Shown here in pieces: positions 13,101-25,985 of a stretch of 64,000 nucleotides of DNA (the first letter of the stretch is position 1; every line of letters begins with the position of its first letter). The position numbers were made by a program, and so were the translations under genes. The DNA comes from Romanomermis culicivorax (lineage: Eukaryota > Nematoda > Enoplea > Mermithida > Mermithidae), in the NCBI GenBank assembly GCA_963922205.1, contig CAWUHX010000135.1:744001-808000 (forward strand). Reading direction: 5' to 3'. The notes under the pieces are model-generated. The model was given only the letters and a program-made list of their open reading frames with translations, ran no database searches and was not told the origin of the DNA.

Positions 13101-13787
13101 TCCATGTCGTTATTTTCATGGTACAAAATCGAGCCTTTCCGCGGTCGAATCATCACTGGAGATAAAAAGAGTGTTGTGTATGTTGACATCATCCGGAGGC
13201 GACAATGGGTCAGCAAAGGCTCTAAACCAGCACAAGTGCCAAGGCCCAATCTACGCCCACACAAAGTTATGTTATGTGTATGGTGGTCAACCCAGGGAAT
13301 CACTTTGGGTTGCTTCCATCTGGTTTGACCATCACTGCTAAAGTCTATGAAGGCGAGCTTTATTCTGTGCAAAATGCTTTGATTCAAAAGCGGCCTGCAT
13401 TGTTAAACTGCAAAGGAGTACTTCTGCTCCATGACAATGCCTGCCCACATACCACTGCCATTGTCCTGGTAAAAATCCAGGAGTTAAATTGGGAGTTGTT
13501 ACCCCATCCACCATATTCATCGGGCATTGCACGATCAGATTATTATTTGTTCTGGTCATTGCGGAATAGCCTTGTCGATATAGAATTTGAAATACCTGAC
13601 TTTTTTGATTCAAACCACCAAACTTTTTATTATGCAGGCATTGCAAAGCTACCTGCGAAATGGCAAGATGTGATTGATAGTAATGGGACATATTTTCATG
13701 ATTAATTATGCTTCATGCAAATGCAATAAAACTTTGAAAATGTAGTCAAATTTTCGACATTACTTTCTTGCCAAGGGTATACAATGT

Positions 13788-14035
13788 TATAGTCTGTTTC
13801 TTATAAAATGCTTCCAAATGATCAATCTGGAAAGCAAGTACGATTTTACATTTCCAGCATTTTCTACCAAGCCGTTCGTCATGCGGAGCTTAAATTTGGT
13901 GACAATACTCAACTAACATTAGAAATTTTTTGAGTGAAAAAATGTAGAGTAAAAGCTTCATGTGCAGGATTTTCAAGTCACCTAATATTTGTGTCATTTT
14001 TCATTTTAGTAGCATTTTATAAAAAACAGACTATA
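13788..14035. mobile_element. MITE copy 1, TATAGTCTGTTT...AAACAGACTATA ends
   Basis: The ends form a ~25-bp near-perfect inverted repeat (TATAGTCTGTTTCTTATAAA and its mirror). The element begins 14 bp after the mariner right end and has no ORF. Its left 55 bp, including GGAAAGCAAGTAC, match the right end of the copy at 27489-27652 in inverse orientation, so this is a dispersed family. Confidence 0.75.
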
Positions 14036-14821
14036 GTGATGTAACATGAAATTTCCAAATTGGGAAATATTCCTAATACATCTTTTTGTAGATTAGAGTG
14101 TTAGTATAGTAAGATAATCGAGAACTGGATGCAGTGTGCAAGATTATCTCAATCAATGAAACTACAGTAAAGCTACCTGAAAATGAAACACGAAATTTTC
14201 AATTTATCACAGGTTTTTTTTGACACTTCAGTCTTTAGTTGTGTGAAAGTGCAGCGTTTTCTCGATTTTCACCTACAGTACGTTAAGTCACGTGACCACC
14301 GACTCTGGAAGACGAATCTATCGAGCGCCATTTCTCTTCTGGGAAATCACTAAAGTGGCTTTTGTTTCTCACATTTTTCGTCCACTGTACGATATATGAT
14401 ACGAAAATAGCTTTTTTGGTCGAAAAATGGTAGAATCGATATGTCTTTTGAAGAAGTGCTTCGCGAAGAAAACTTTTCGGAGGATATGATCGTTTTTAGT
14501 TCTTAAAAAATCCTATCGATTCAAAGGCGCGTAGTTTATGCAGTACTCAACTTTTGAGACGCATGAGTCCCATTATCCTTCAACATTCTAGGCAAGGTAC
14601 AAAATTGTGTAGCATATCTATCTGCATAAAATATATGCAAATTATTTTTGCAGCTTTTTCCTCCCCACCCGCATTGTCCATTAGCGTTAAGAAGAAGAGA
14701 AGGAAGAAAGATCGCAAATTTTTCTCTTCCTGTATAATACAATAATATCTGTATTTTTGGCCGCCGATAATTTACCGTACAAAAAGGAAAAAAGAAGAAT
14801 CATCAACACCGCATCAGGACC
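14036..14821. other. Upstream region of the calcium channel beta-subunit gene
   Basis: No confident exon. 14651-14735 (after a TTTTGCAG) could be a 5' untranslated exon, since a pyrimidine tract precedes it, but there is no coding evidence. The promoter was not recognised. Confidence 0.3.
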
Positions 14822-17800
14822 ATGCCAATCGTAATCAGTGGTTTAGAAAACGTTAGCGCAGGCCCGGCAGGAACGATAAATTTCAATTTTTCGGTAAGTT
14901 GTGGTAACAAAAGTGTCCGATTTACTGTAGCACGTCAATTTGTCTCACTTGAGCATCAATAATACTGTACAATTAACGCCCGGAAAATTCAATTTGTACA
15001 GTACATACTAATTTGTGACAAAAAAAAATTTCTCATTCTTCTTCTTGGCTCCCGAATTTTCCCTTGAATTTTTTTCGACGAGAAAAATCTTCGACGGAAT
15101 GAACCCAATTTTTAGACAATATTCGAAATTATATTTGATATCGTACAAAAATTTTTCGGTAAGCAGAATGTGTAATTTTTTTCCAAGTACAATTAAAAAT
15201 TCAATTTCTGACTGCACCGTGGTTATTGTAATTGGAAAAAGTAGTTCAGTGTTTCCATGTTATGAGATTTTCGGGCTAAAAATTTGCTCAAATGTAATCA
15301 TGGTGGTAAATTCTACATGCTTCATCTTTACAGTCAATGACCACACATGTTGCGGCATGTACATTGGATAGATGTTGACAGGATAGGGTCAGTGTAGAAA
15401 AAGTCTTACGAAAAATCCATCGATATAGCTTTACTGGACGCTTATTCGCACCGTTTTTTACTTGTAACACTGCTGTTTTTTTATATTTTTTATTTTTACA
15501 GTTCTAATTTACAGTAACTTTGCCCATTAAAAATTGCCTACTAACTTTTCAAAAACCTGCTCATTTAAATAAAATTCAAAATCTGCAATAATTTCTGCAT
15601 GCAGAACTGCGTTTGACTATTTTAACTCGTAATATAATCCAGCAGCACGTGATCTTCTGCGTAAAATTCTGTTAGAAGAATTCCATACTCTTGCTGTTTT
15701 TTGGAAATTTTTGTTCAAAACATCACGGCTTCAAGTTTTTTGAATTCGTAAATTTCTGAGCAATCTAGGCTTTTGTGCATCAAAATATGATCCTATTGTT
15801 AATAAACATCTAAGTATTGCATTTAAAAAAGTCACCATGTTTCAGTCTATCTTTTAAAATTCTGGCTAATCAAATTTTAAGAGGCCAAAAGTCACTTTTT
15901 TCAATAAAAGTATCAAACTCTGAAACGTCATTGTGTCACTAAATCATGTGTGTCGTGGAGATTCTGGAAAATATTTCAATTACCAGTTCTTAAATAACGG
16001 GAAAAAGTTCAAATTAAATCATCTCTTTCAAACTGTCTGTTTCACTTGTTATTTATAAAGTTGATCGCATAGTTTTTAGTATACTATACATAACAGTTGG
16101 GCTGAGGCAGATTGTGACTTCGATATAAGCAGGAACTTTTCGTTTAAAAAATCAAAAGATTCTGGCATATCCATTAATAAGTCTCGTTGAGGTATACTCA
16201 ATAACATGACTTCAAATGGCGTATCTCCATTTTTGACGCAGTTAGTAGTGGTCAAAATTTGGTTGACTTCTCAGATTTACCCTGCAATAAATTGGAGACG
16301 AATCGACAGATCTCATTGAGTTCTATTCAGAAAATGAATTCCATCAGAACCGAGCTGATTTCCCTGAAGTTGAGGATGAACTTACACCATAAGCCCATGC
16401 TGACCTAGGGGGATTATTAAACAAATTTTGAAAAATTGACAAAAATTGACAAAATCAACATGCTTTACAACAGAGAAGTGCAATAAATCAAATCGCGAGA
16501 ACCATAAAACAGCTGGAAACTGCGTTAGAACCGTTTTATCGTGTCCTACATTCTATTACACCAATAATTCCAATCGTTTTTCGATCTGATCAATGACAGA
16601 ATTGATTTCGTTTTGATTTTGGTTTTTTTCCAATTTCAAAACAAAAGCCCTTGATTTTGGCGAAATTTTTCCCCATATTAAAACAAGAAGTTAATGACTT
16701 TAAATTGCGTGTAACTTATAAATCTGCGTGACTCTTATTTGTCATTATGTGTAAAAATCTTCACAAAACTTTTTTCACAATAGGACAACTTTTACTTTGA
16801 TTTCACAATTTTTACTTTCTGAAAAATGACCACTTTTACTAAATTTATGTTAGTACAGTAACCATAAATGCTTGGAGCATAAAATTTGGTTTTTACAGCG
16901 AAGATAAGCAGGGCATTTTAATGCAGCAATCCGCATTAAGAAAGCTTTATCCGTTCAAAAGTTATGGAAGTCAGCACCGAACGCCTTTTTTGGCTCACCC
17001 TGTAGATAAATTAAAATGTAGTAGCAAGTCAAATTTTGACCTAAATTCACCCGATATTGATCTCCAGACGACAAAATTTGACGATTGTACGAAAGCCTTT
17101 GAACTAATGAACCTCTGAACCTCTACCGAAATTTTTCTACAGATAGCTTTTTATGAAGATCTAGAAAGGTTCAGAGCTGTTTGGTGCAAAAGGGTTTGTG
17201 GCGAAGATGAAACATAATTATTAATCATTGATATGATTTCTAATTTGATTTTTTTGGTTCTAGGCAGCTAATAGTCTAAACCTTGCTCATTTTTTCAATT
17301 CCAATGACAGTCCAGATTTTAGATATGTCTGGGTTCCTGTGATTTTTTAACTTGGTCGTCAAAAATTGATTTCAGAGATTTTTTTCAATTCTTAAAAGTG
17401 ATATTCCGGTATCATCTTTCACAAATCAACGCGGCATATTCAAGATTTGTTGGCGAAAGATTCGTGTCATCCACCTTGAAACGAAAAAAGATGACTTTCT
17501 GCTGCTGCTCTGTTTCCCTCTCCTTCTAATCATTCTTCGCTCGAGCACTAATTTGTATATTGAACATTCGCTCACATTCTTGTTGAATTTCTAATTAACT
17601 TGATCATTTTTCGGCTGTGAGGATTACTGTAGTTCATTTTCATTTTTCGTCGGTGATTCCCTGCAGGATAAGCGCCGAAAATTCTACTTCCATGGGTTTT
17701 TTCGCTTAGAAACGTCGCCTGCGAACCCTCAAGGCGTGCACTATAGTTCCATACTCTTTGTCATCAATGTGCTAATCAAATCATATATGCATGTTCTCTT

Positions 17801-20800
17801 CGAGCCTGTCATAGAGTAACCCCAAAAGACTGTTCCAGAATGTTGATTTAAGCTTCAAAAAGGAAATTGACTCCTTCATCAGTTCGTGAATATTTCTGGT
17901 CGGATAAAATTTGCATAATTTTCATTCTTCTAAACTGTTAATTTCGTAATATTTGGCACATCAATGCCAAGATTCAAATTTTTCAAAGTGAATATTCTAT
18001 ATATTTTCCATGGAAAAAATTTTGACCGGATATTTCTCTTGATTCGTGGACCTTTTCAGGGATCCGGAGATTCGGCAAAATCCGAACATTTGAGCAACGA
18101 AACCAAAGAAGCGGCTAAAAGAGAAACGGAGGAGCAGGCCAGGTTACAGTTGGAGAGTGCAAAGGTGAGACACATTAACACAGTAAAGTTTCACATTTTG
18201 AACTCTATACACAATTCACTAAAGTAAACTACTAATCTTATGTCAAACTTTGCATGTAAGTTGAATATCATGATGCAAATTTGTTGAAAACTACAGTAAG
18301 CTTCCAGTTTCTTTATTGCATTAAGTTATTTGTGCTTTAAAATTTGTTCTCTGAATATATGAAACAAGATTTTTCGGACTGTCCGAAAAACCACATGCGT
18401 TGAAAAGTTACAGTATCGATGTATACAGTGTGGATGCAGCTTATCTCATTGTCTGAATCAGGTAAGTCTGGAAATTATGAAAAACAGATACTTATTGAAG
18501 GATTTTGTTTGAAAATTCATGATGAAGTTGTGACTGCATGCTTGTTGACTCGCATTTCATGAGACCAGGCCATGCTCTATTGATAATTTTCAATGAAACT
18601 TGTGTGGTTTTTCGATTTGATTCATTTCATATACTGTCTAGCCATAGCAATTTTTTTTGCTCTTTGTAAGCGTGAAATGTCTGCAATATGACATGACGGG
18701 TAAAATTAGGATCATACCCGCCTATTACTGTATACAAAAAGCAAAATTTTTAAAATCAGGAACCTTGCAGCGAAAAATTTTCTCACTGACGTCAATGTTA
18801 CATAAAATAAAGTTCTACTTTTAGTATAAACCAGTTGCATTTGCCGTAAGAACCAACGTAGCCTATGATGGGGCCTTAGACGATGATGCCCCAGTCACAG
18901 GGAAAGGGCTTTCGTTCGAAGTTCGCGATTTTTTGCATATTAAAGAAGTAAGCCAAAGTGATCTGTTTTTTTGGAAATTTTTTATCGTTTGTATACACGA
19001 CAAGTTGGGTGTAAATCGATAGATCTCGTCGATTTCTACCTATCAATGTAATTTTTGTTACTGTATCATCTCGCAGGATGTTGTGTCTTGAATAATGACT
19101 AGACCAAGGTTAAAATAGATTAGCCTTGGGATAATTGGCAAATATCCAACTCGAACACTAGCTGATAAATAGCTGAGTTTAATAAGGCTAACTGTACAAT
19201 AAATAAGTGAATGGATATACAAAGCAACACCACTTATATAGTGACACGGAAAATCACAGAATATTCTAGAATCTTGTTGAATATAAAAGAATATTATAGA
19301 ATATTTTGGAAGCTTACACCTTACCTTAACTTACCGGTACAATGCAGTATACGAAATGTACCTGCACATCGTATTATGTGATCATACTGTAGGACATGCA
19401 TCAATTGTACTTGCGTATCATATTACGTGATCATACTGTAAGGTATGCATCACTTGTACTTGCACATCATGTAATGTGATCATACTGTAATATGTGTATT
19501 ACAGGAGTAGAATGACTTGAACATCGAATAATACGAGACCCAATTATCCATATTTACAGAAATACAATAACGATTGGTGGATTGGTCGATTAGTTCGAGA
19601 AAACTCCGAATTGGGGTTCATACCTTCGCCGTCCAAATTAGAATCCGTGCGGATTATCGCTGGCGGCAAATCCGGACGTTTATTGTAATTTTGTGGAATA
19701 GACAGAGTGCTCCAAAAAATGATTCATCTAAAAGTGTTATTTTACAGTAGCCCACAAAAATTAAGATTCTCACTATTCGAATTGAACCTTCTGGTTTTTC
19801 ATTCGTCGTTTTCTGACTATTTTTAAGGATGAAAAATTTTGAGGAAAATGTACTATAAAAAGACTAATACCTGATTACTTCATCAAAAATAGTCCGATTT
19901 CAGTTGGTTTTGAACAGATCTGCATGTGAATCACATCGGCAACTCAGATTTCACAGGAAACAACTTTTTCTGGATCGCATTAGCTAATCATCTCCACTTA
20001 TTTTAATATTTTTTTTCAAAAAGTTGCATGGCATTCCCGAAATTATCAATTTAGGGCATTTTCAAGGATTGATGTAATGGTTGCTGCAGCTTACAGGGTA
20101 GTCCAAAAAACGGTTCGCCTTAAAGAGCTGCAGTACAGAAACCAGAGAAGATCTGTAGATCCGGTATTCTGTGTTCGATATAAAAAATTATTCCAATATC
20201 CATACTTGTTGGTGTAGCTTTTTTGAGTTTCTTCACTAATTAGTTTTTAACCGATTCCAAATCAGCGGAAAATTTGGCACAAGATTTCAGTTCCAGAGAA
20301 AAAATCTTTATTGAGATCATTATCTAGATGAAATTTGATTCAAATAGCTTTGAAACCAATTAGGATAGTTCTACAGCGAAGTATTGAGAATTTGAGAGAA
20401 TTGTAAATTTTTCCGAGAACAATATTTTTCTCCTGACTATTAAAATCGATTACTGTAGCTCAGACGTCGAATCCTCAGTCCGTTCAGTATTGATTGATTG
20501 ACGCATTTTCACATTATGCTCACGGAATAGCCGAATATTTCTGATCACTTAATTTTAAAGAAGTTGAAATAAAAATTGGTATCAGTCGTTTACTATAAAC
20601 AAGTGCAGCTTGAGTTATACTGTAGCTATAGGCATGAAATTTTAACTTAATAAAGCGGACTGGATTCGCTATCTAATGAACAAATCCGAACGCTTTATAT
20701 CGACTGACTGAGGTATTTTAGGCTTTTCAGGCAGGTCATTTTGGTCAAAATCCCCATGTGGTTATGGTATGGATCAAAAAAAGAAAATTTTAACTTGACA

Positions 20801-23800
20801 GGATGTCGTATCATAATGCTTTTCGATGAGATTTTTTGGGCCACTCTCTATTCCAAAAAAATTATTCTTCTTGAATATCATTTTTTGTATGCATTACAGT
20901 AAACAAAGCAGTTCGTCGTCGAATTTCGGTTTACTCGAAAATACTTTAACAAATAGAACGTCGCCACCGTCGACACCTGGTAAAATTCATATGTAATGTA
21001 TGAGCAGCGTATAGCAGAAATTTCGAATCCATGCCTTTTAAATCACCAATTCTTAAAAATATTAGTCCATGAAAAACGTGTAAAATTTCAATGCAGGATG
21101 TATTCACGAGTGAATGTGGTTTCTTCAATCAAGTGGTCAAAGTTTTCAACACTGCAATAAAATTTCTATCATGAAATGCATATCAAATTTCTCTAACTGC
21201 ATTTTTCAGAGAAACGAAGTTTCGACGAAAACGACGAGAGTGACCATCACGCGGCCAACAATAATTTGATCAAAGGGCATATCCCATTAACGTTGCACAA
21301 GCACGAAAAGAATAAACTCATGTTCTTTCGAAAAGTTTGTAAAAAAATCTGTTATTCAGAAGTTAACTATCGATTAGTCTGATTTCAAAACTATCTGCTG
21401 ATGAATATTCAACTACAACACAAGGGATGCGTCACACTTTTTTAAAATACCACACTACAGTAAACGTTCATTTTGTACATTTTTCGATTGCCATTTCTGA
21501 CTTGCGAATCTATATTTTTCCGCTCACGCGTCACCCTTTCAGCACGACACTGTGCCTCCTTACGATGTTGTGCCGGCCATGCGTCCCATCATCCTTGTCG
21601 GCCCGTCCCTCAAAGGCTACGAAGTGACGGATATGATGCAGAAGGCGATTTTCGACTTTTTGAAGCATAGATTCGAAGGAAGGTGAATTGAAGACAAAAT
21701 GAGCATGCTTCGGTTTTTGGAAAATGGCTCCAACTTGAAAAATGACAACAACCAAAACTATACCCAAAATCGTATACAAAAAGCATTTAAAGAAAGATTT
21801 TTCATAGTTGCTCACAAATTTGTAGTCTGATGTGACGTACGGTTCAGAAGAAAATGTCAAGAGTTGCTTTTCACTTTTATTATTTAAAAGCATGAATTTC
21901 ATTTTAGAGCTTTTTTGTGTGAATTTACTTTTCTTTTCGTGAAAACAGCTTGCATAATTCAAATTACGAATTTCATTGAATGAACGTAGTTTCCAATACA
22001 CTGAAATGATTTGAAAAATTTAGCCCTCGGATGCCCTACCCATGAAAAAATTCGGCCAGCATTTAACCTAATTGAATATTTAAAAAATGGTACCGTTTTC
22101 TAAAATTGGCATTCGGAAATGCACAAAATAATTTTATCAAGTTGATTAATTGAGAAAAAATTTATACAAATTTCGTCGCAGTATAGGTTAGGGGCGCAGG
22201 TGAAAAACCAAAAATTCAAAATTGGTTAAAATCCAAAAAAGTTTGCGACACTCTACATCAATCATGACTATCAAAAACTAAAATTCTTAGCCTAATTGAT
22301 AAAATTTGTAGAAAAAATAATGTAGCCAAATTTTAAACCCCTGCATGTTTGGACTAGAGAAATCTCAATGCCAGAAACACAGGTTCGACTTTGACTTTAC
22401 AGGCTATAACTGGCAGGGTATCTTCAAATTTCTCACACTGCGGAAAGTTTTACGCAATGTACTATTTATCAGCACCTGAAAGTCACGTGACTAGCTAATT
22501 ACTGTGATCACGTGTACCATTCGGATAGCTTGATTGATTACAATTTTCAACTGGAAGCTTTCATTACTTTCCCTTCCACTTTATAACACTTAATTTATAC
22601 AATTTTAGGATCATCATAACTCGGGTATCGGCCGATATTTCTTTGGCCAAAAAAGCCACGTTGAACAATCCGACAATAAAACGAGCTTTGATGGACAAGG
22701 CTACATCAAAAACGACATTCAATTTGGGTAAGAATGTGCAAATCCACTGCCTATTTTTTGGTAAATCGTCCTCGAATTATTCTACGAAATTCCGATCAAA
22801 ATCGAAATCGGAGTTGTACCTGCACTTCAGATTATATGAGTCTTCAGAATTGGAAATATATGATTGAGTCTTAAACGAATTTCCATGTTGTCATAAACTA
22901 CCTACAGATCTCTGACGGAGTTGGTTCTGTAATGCTTGATTTAATGCAATTATGCTATATGGTTGCAGTGCACATGTTGGACATATCATGCGAATTTTGA
23001 AAAACTCTCATCTGAAGACAGGTTTGGTGCATGAAGCTTGAACTATAGATATTTAGTATGGGTTCTGATCTCTGTATGTACTTTAATATGACTGTATTTT
23101 AAATCGTTTTGATCATGGTAGAATTTTTTCACACTAAAATTGTCAAGCGTCATTTGAGTTAGCTCAGAAATTTAGCTAACTGAAAGGACGCTTGACAACA
23201 ATAATACTTGCTTTCCAGTTTCATTTTTTAGTGCAATTCTACGGAAAACAGTCTATTGATTCTTATACTAGGCTTGAGTTTTATCGACATGAAAATTGAA
23301 CTGTTTCTTTTTAAGATGATCCGATTCTGAACTATAATCTTACAGTGTTCGAAATCAAATTTGACCAGTTTTCAGAAAAAAAGAACATTAAATCCTCTTT
23401 TTGACATTTCAAATTTTTGTTATAGCGGAAGTGCAAGCCGAAATCGAAAGAATTTTTGAATTGGCTCGATCAATGCAACTGATAGCTTTAGATTGCGATA
23501 CGATCAATCACCCGGCTCAATTGCAAAAAACTTCGTTGGCTCCGATCATCGTTTATATTAAAATTACGCAAACAAAAGTTTTGCAAAGACTTATAAAGTA
23601 CAGGGGCAAGGGTCAAGTGCGGAATATGAACGTCCAGATCGTGGCCGCCGAAAAATTGAGCCAATGCAATCCGGTAAATTATAATGAGTGCCCCATTTTA
23701 GACCATTCTTGAATTTTCATTCTTCTCTCTAGGAATTGTACGACGTCCGTTTAGAAGAGGTGAGGATCCTTTTTTATGAAAGCATCATAACTTTCCAAAT

Positions 23801-25985
23801 TTCAGTGTGATGTTCAATGTGCGATTTTATCGGCGATATAGTCGAAGATCAGACCAGAAAACAGATCAGGAAACCTAACATAGATAAGGCCAGAGTTCTG
23901 ATTACAAATAAGACCATAAATCAAATTTAGGTCAGATCAGAAATCCAAATCTTCTGATAAAAGTTCCGATCAGAGCTCACTTCAGTAAGCATACAGAAAG
24001 TCAGATCAAAATTAGATTATATACCAAATCAGAGATTGGACCAGAGGTCTGATCGAGATCAGAAAAGAAGCTTGATCGAGATCAGAGAAAAAATCAGGCA
24101 TCATCGTAGTCGAATCACAGATCAGATTAGAGATTGAATCAGACCATACATGTAATTGGGGTAAGTGCCATAAGATGTCAAATCGAAGATCAGGCAGAAA
24201 CCGGGTCATACGTATTATCTTCAGAGATTCGTCATAAGTTATAATTTGGCTGAGAATCGTAAACATATCAAATAAAACTCGGTTTCCAGTTTTCTGTGAT
24301 CAAATCTCCGATCTGATCTTCGATCTGATCTTTTGCCTTAATTTTGCTTTGAACTTTCTTTTGACCTCTGATATAGAGACTGATTAGAGATCGTACCTGA
24401 TTTCTTATCTCATCTTTGTTTGTATCGTTAATATGACCTCTCATTTGATTTTTTCCTCTGATTTGATCTTTTATCTGATTTTTGATTTTTGATTTGATCT
24501 CCGATGTTGTCTCTGACTTGATCTCTAATTTGACTTCTGACCTGATCTGTTATCTCTGATTTGATTCTTAATTTGATCTTTGATGTGTTTGATCTGATCT
24601 TCGATCTGATTTTTTATCTGATCTTTGATGTGATCTCAGATTTGATCTCTGATTCTATCTTCGCTTTGATATCTGATCTGATCTTTTATTTGATTTGTGG
24701 TCACTGATTTGATCTTTTACCTTATTTTTAATCCTTAATCTAATCTCTGATCGTTGATCTTTGATTTGACCGTTGATCATTGATCTTTGATCTTTTATCT
24801 GATCTTTGATCTTTTATCTGATCTTTGATCTTTTATCTGATCTTTGATCTTTTATCTGATCTTTGATTTGATCTTTGATTTGATCTTTAATCTTATCCTT
24901 GAACTGATTTTTGATATGATCTTTGATCACAACTTGATTTGATCTTTGATCTGATCTTTGATCTGATCTTTGATCTGATCTTTGATCTGATCTTTGATCT
25001 GATCTTTGATCTGATTTTTGATCTGATCTTTGATCTGATCTTTGATCTGATCTTTGATCTGATCTTTGATTTGATCTTTGATCTGATCTTTGATTTGATC
25101 TTTGATCTGATCTTTGATCTGATCTTTGATCTGATCTTTGATCTGATCTTTCATCTGATCTTTGATCTGATCTTTGATCTGATCTTTGATCTGATCTTTG
25201 ATCTGATCTTTGATCTGATCTTTGATCTGATCTTTGATCTAATCTTTGATCTAATCTTTTATATGATCTTTTATCTGCCCTTTGATGTAACCTTTGACAT
25301 GATTTTGATCGAATTTATGGTCAGAAGTAGGATCCGTCTCGACGGCTGATCTATTCCGGATCTAATCAATTGGATTTATGATTTAGTTTTCAATGTAATC
25401 TCTGACCTAATGTATGATCTTGCCTTCGAAATTTAAACTTATTTCTGAAGGATTTATGTGAAAATTAAGATCTATGAGCAGATAAAAAAGTCAGATTAAG
25501 AGAGATAGAAGAGCAGAGATCAGGTCAGATCAGGGATACGATCAGAATGTAGTGATCACAGCTCAATGACGAAATGTCATATGAAATGTACATTTTTGTA
25601 GTTCTTGCCTTAGAATGAGTCTTGAATGCAAGTACAGTAAATAAAGTACATCAGGGAAAAATCAAAGTATTCTAATTTGACTAATAACTGTTATACAATC
25701 TTCTGCCATGATCTGATCTTACTGTGGTTCAGGAAAAATTTTTTCGTCTAGAATTCCCTGGACGACGCTTGCGAACATTTGGCCGAATATTTGGAAGAAT
25801 ATTGGCGGGCGACGCACCCGCCAGTCAAAAGTCCGCCCGTTTTGCGCAAGCATCGACCGCACGGGGTCAACGCGGCTCACGGCAGCACCGCGGCCGCGGC
25901 TGCTACAGTAAGCATGCCGAACGTCATCGGTTATAATAATAACAACAACGACGACAAGTTGACGCAAGGCAAATTTGTCAGATAA
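14822..25985 (+). CDS. ccb-1: Voltage-gated calcium channel beta subunit (CACNB; ccb-1-like)
   Basis: Eleven exons join in phase to 465 residues: 14822-14893, 18060-18164, 18825-18947, 19560-19684, 20900-20979, 21210-21334, 21543-21682, 22609-22727, 23426-23673, 23733-23759, 25752-25985. Residues ~60-130 are the SH3 module ([32 protein letters not shown]); ~142-210 is a serine/lysine-rich linker; ~215-405 is the guanylate-kinase-like module ([49 protein letters not shown]) that grips the alpha-1 interaction domain. The subunit sits under the plasma membrane and sets channel trafficking and gating in muscle and neurons. The start is the first in-frame ATG after a stop in exon 1; other 5' exons may exist, as in other CACNB genes. 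The Ala-rich, Asn-rich tail is lineage-specific. Confidence 0.97.
19357..19505. repeat. Three tandem ~49-bp units in intron 3 of the beta-subunit gene
   Basis: Units beginning TGTAC(C/T)TGC recur at ~49-bp spacing, each containing TGATCATACTGTA and a variant of GGACATGCAT. The copies have diverged by several substitutions. Confidence 0.7.
23140..23198. repeat. Small hairpin, 12-bp perfect arms
   Basis: TTGTCAAGCGTC is mirrored by GACGCTTGACAA, with an inner AGTTAGCT/AGCTAACT pair. It lies in intron 8 of the beta-subunit gene, beside a remnant (to ~23255) of the GTCTGTTTTCC-type MITE end. Confidence 0.6.
23860..25560. repeat. GATC-rich minisatellite, 12-bp unit TTTGATCTGATC, with inverted flanks
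   Basis: From ~24780 to ~25300 the sequence is an almost pure 12-bp array; both strands stay open in one frame, giving artefact ORFs of IFDL or KDQI repeats. 24290-24780 is the same motif in decayed form. To the left (23860-24280) and right (25470-25555) it appears in the opposite orientation (AGATCAGA), so the whole block can fold back. It fills most of the last intron (23760-25751) of the beta-subunit gene. Confidence 0.9.

Larger units (their letters stand above)
12310..13705 (+). pseudogene. Mariner transposase pseudogene (DD34D)
   Basis: The N-terminal helix-turn-helix region is readable at ~12380-12650 (QAYGEPAVSKHAIKHWFAKF, then KDEPHSGSP) but has stops near 12418 and 12650. The catalytic core resumes at 13093: the ITGDKK motif (first Asp at 13161-13163, normally GDEKW), LLHDN (second Asp 13433-13435) and RSDYYLF (third Asp 13538-13540). 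The last two are separated by 34 residues, the DD34D signature of mariner. The first Asp is in a different frame from the other two, so there is at least one frameshift as well as the nested insertion at 12741-13092. The product would have been a cut-and-paste transposase; it is dead here. Confidence 0.9.
12172..13774 (+). mobile_element. Degenerate mariner-family DNA transposon with 21-bp perfect TIRs
   Basis: TTGGCAAGAAAGTAATGTCGA at 12172-12192 is repeated exactly inverted at 13754-13774. Between them lies a broken mariner transposase. Subtracting the 365 bp of nested insertion and duplicated target leaves about 1.24 kb, the usual mariner size. The TA target duplication is not clean at either end, so the true ends may lie a few bases outside the 21-bp repeat. 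The element cannot move itself. Confidence 0.9.

Noticed and set aside
24927..25349. ORFs of IFDL repeats (+) and KDQI repeats (-)
   Set aside because: Both are translations of the 12-bp minisatellite; open on both strands because the unit length is a multiple of three and lacks stops.
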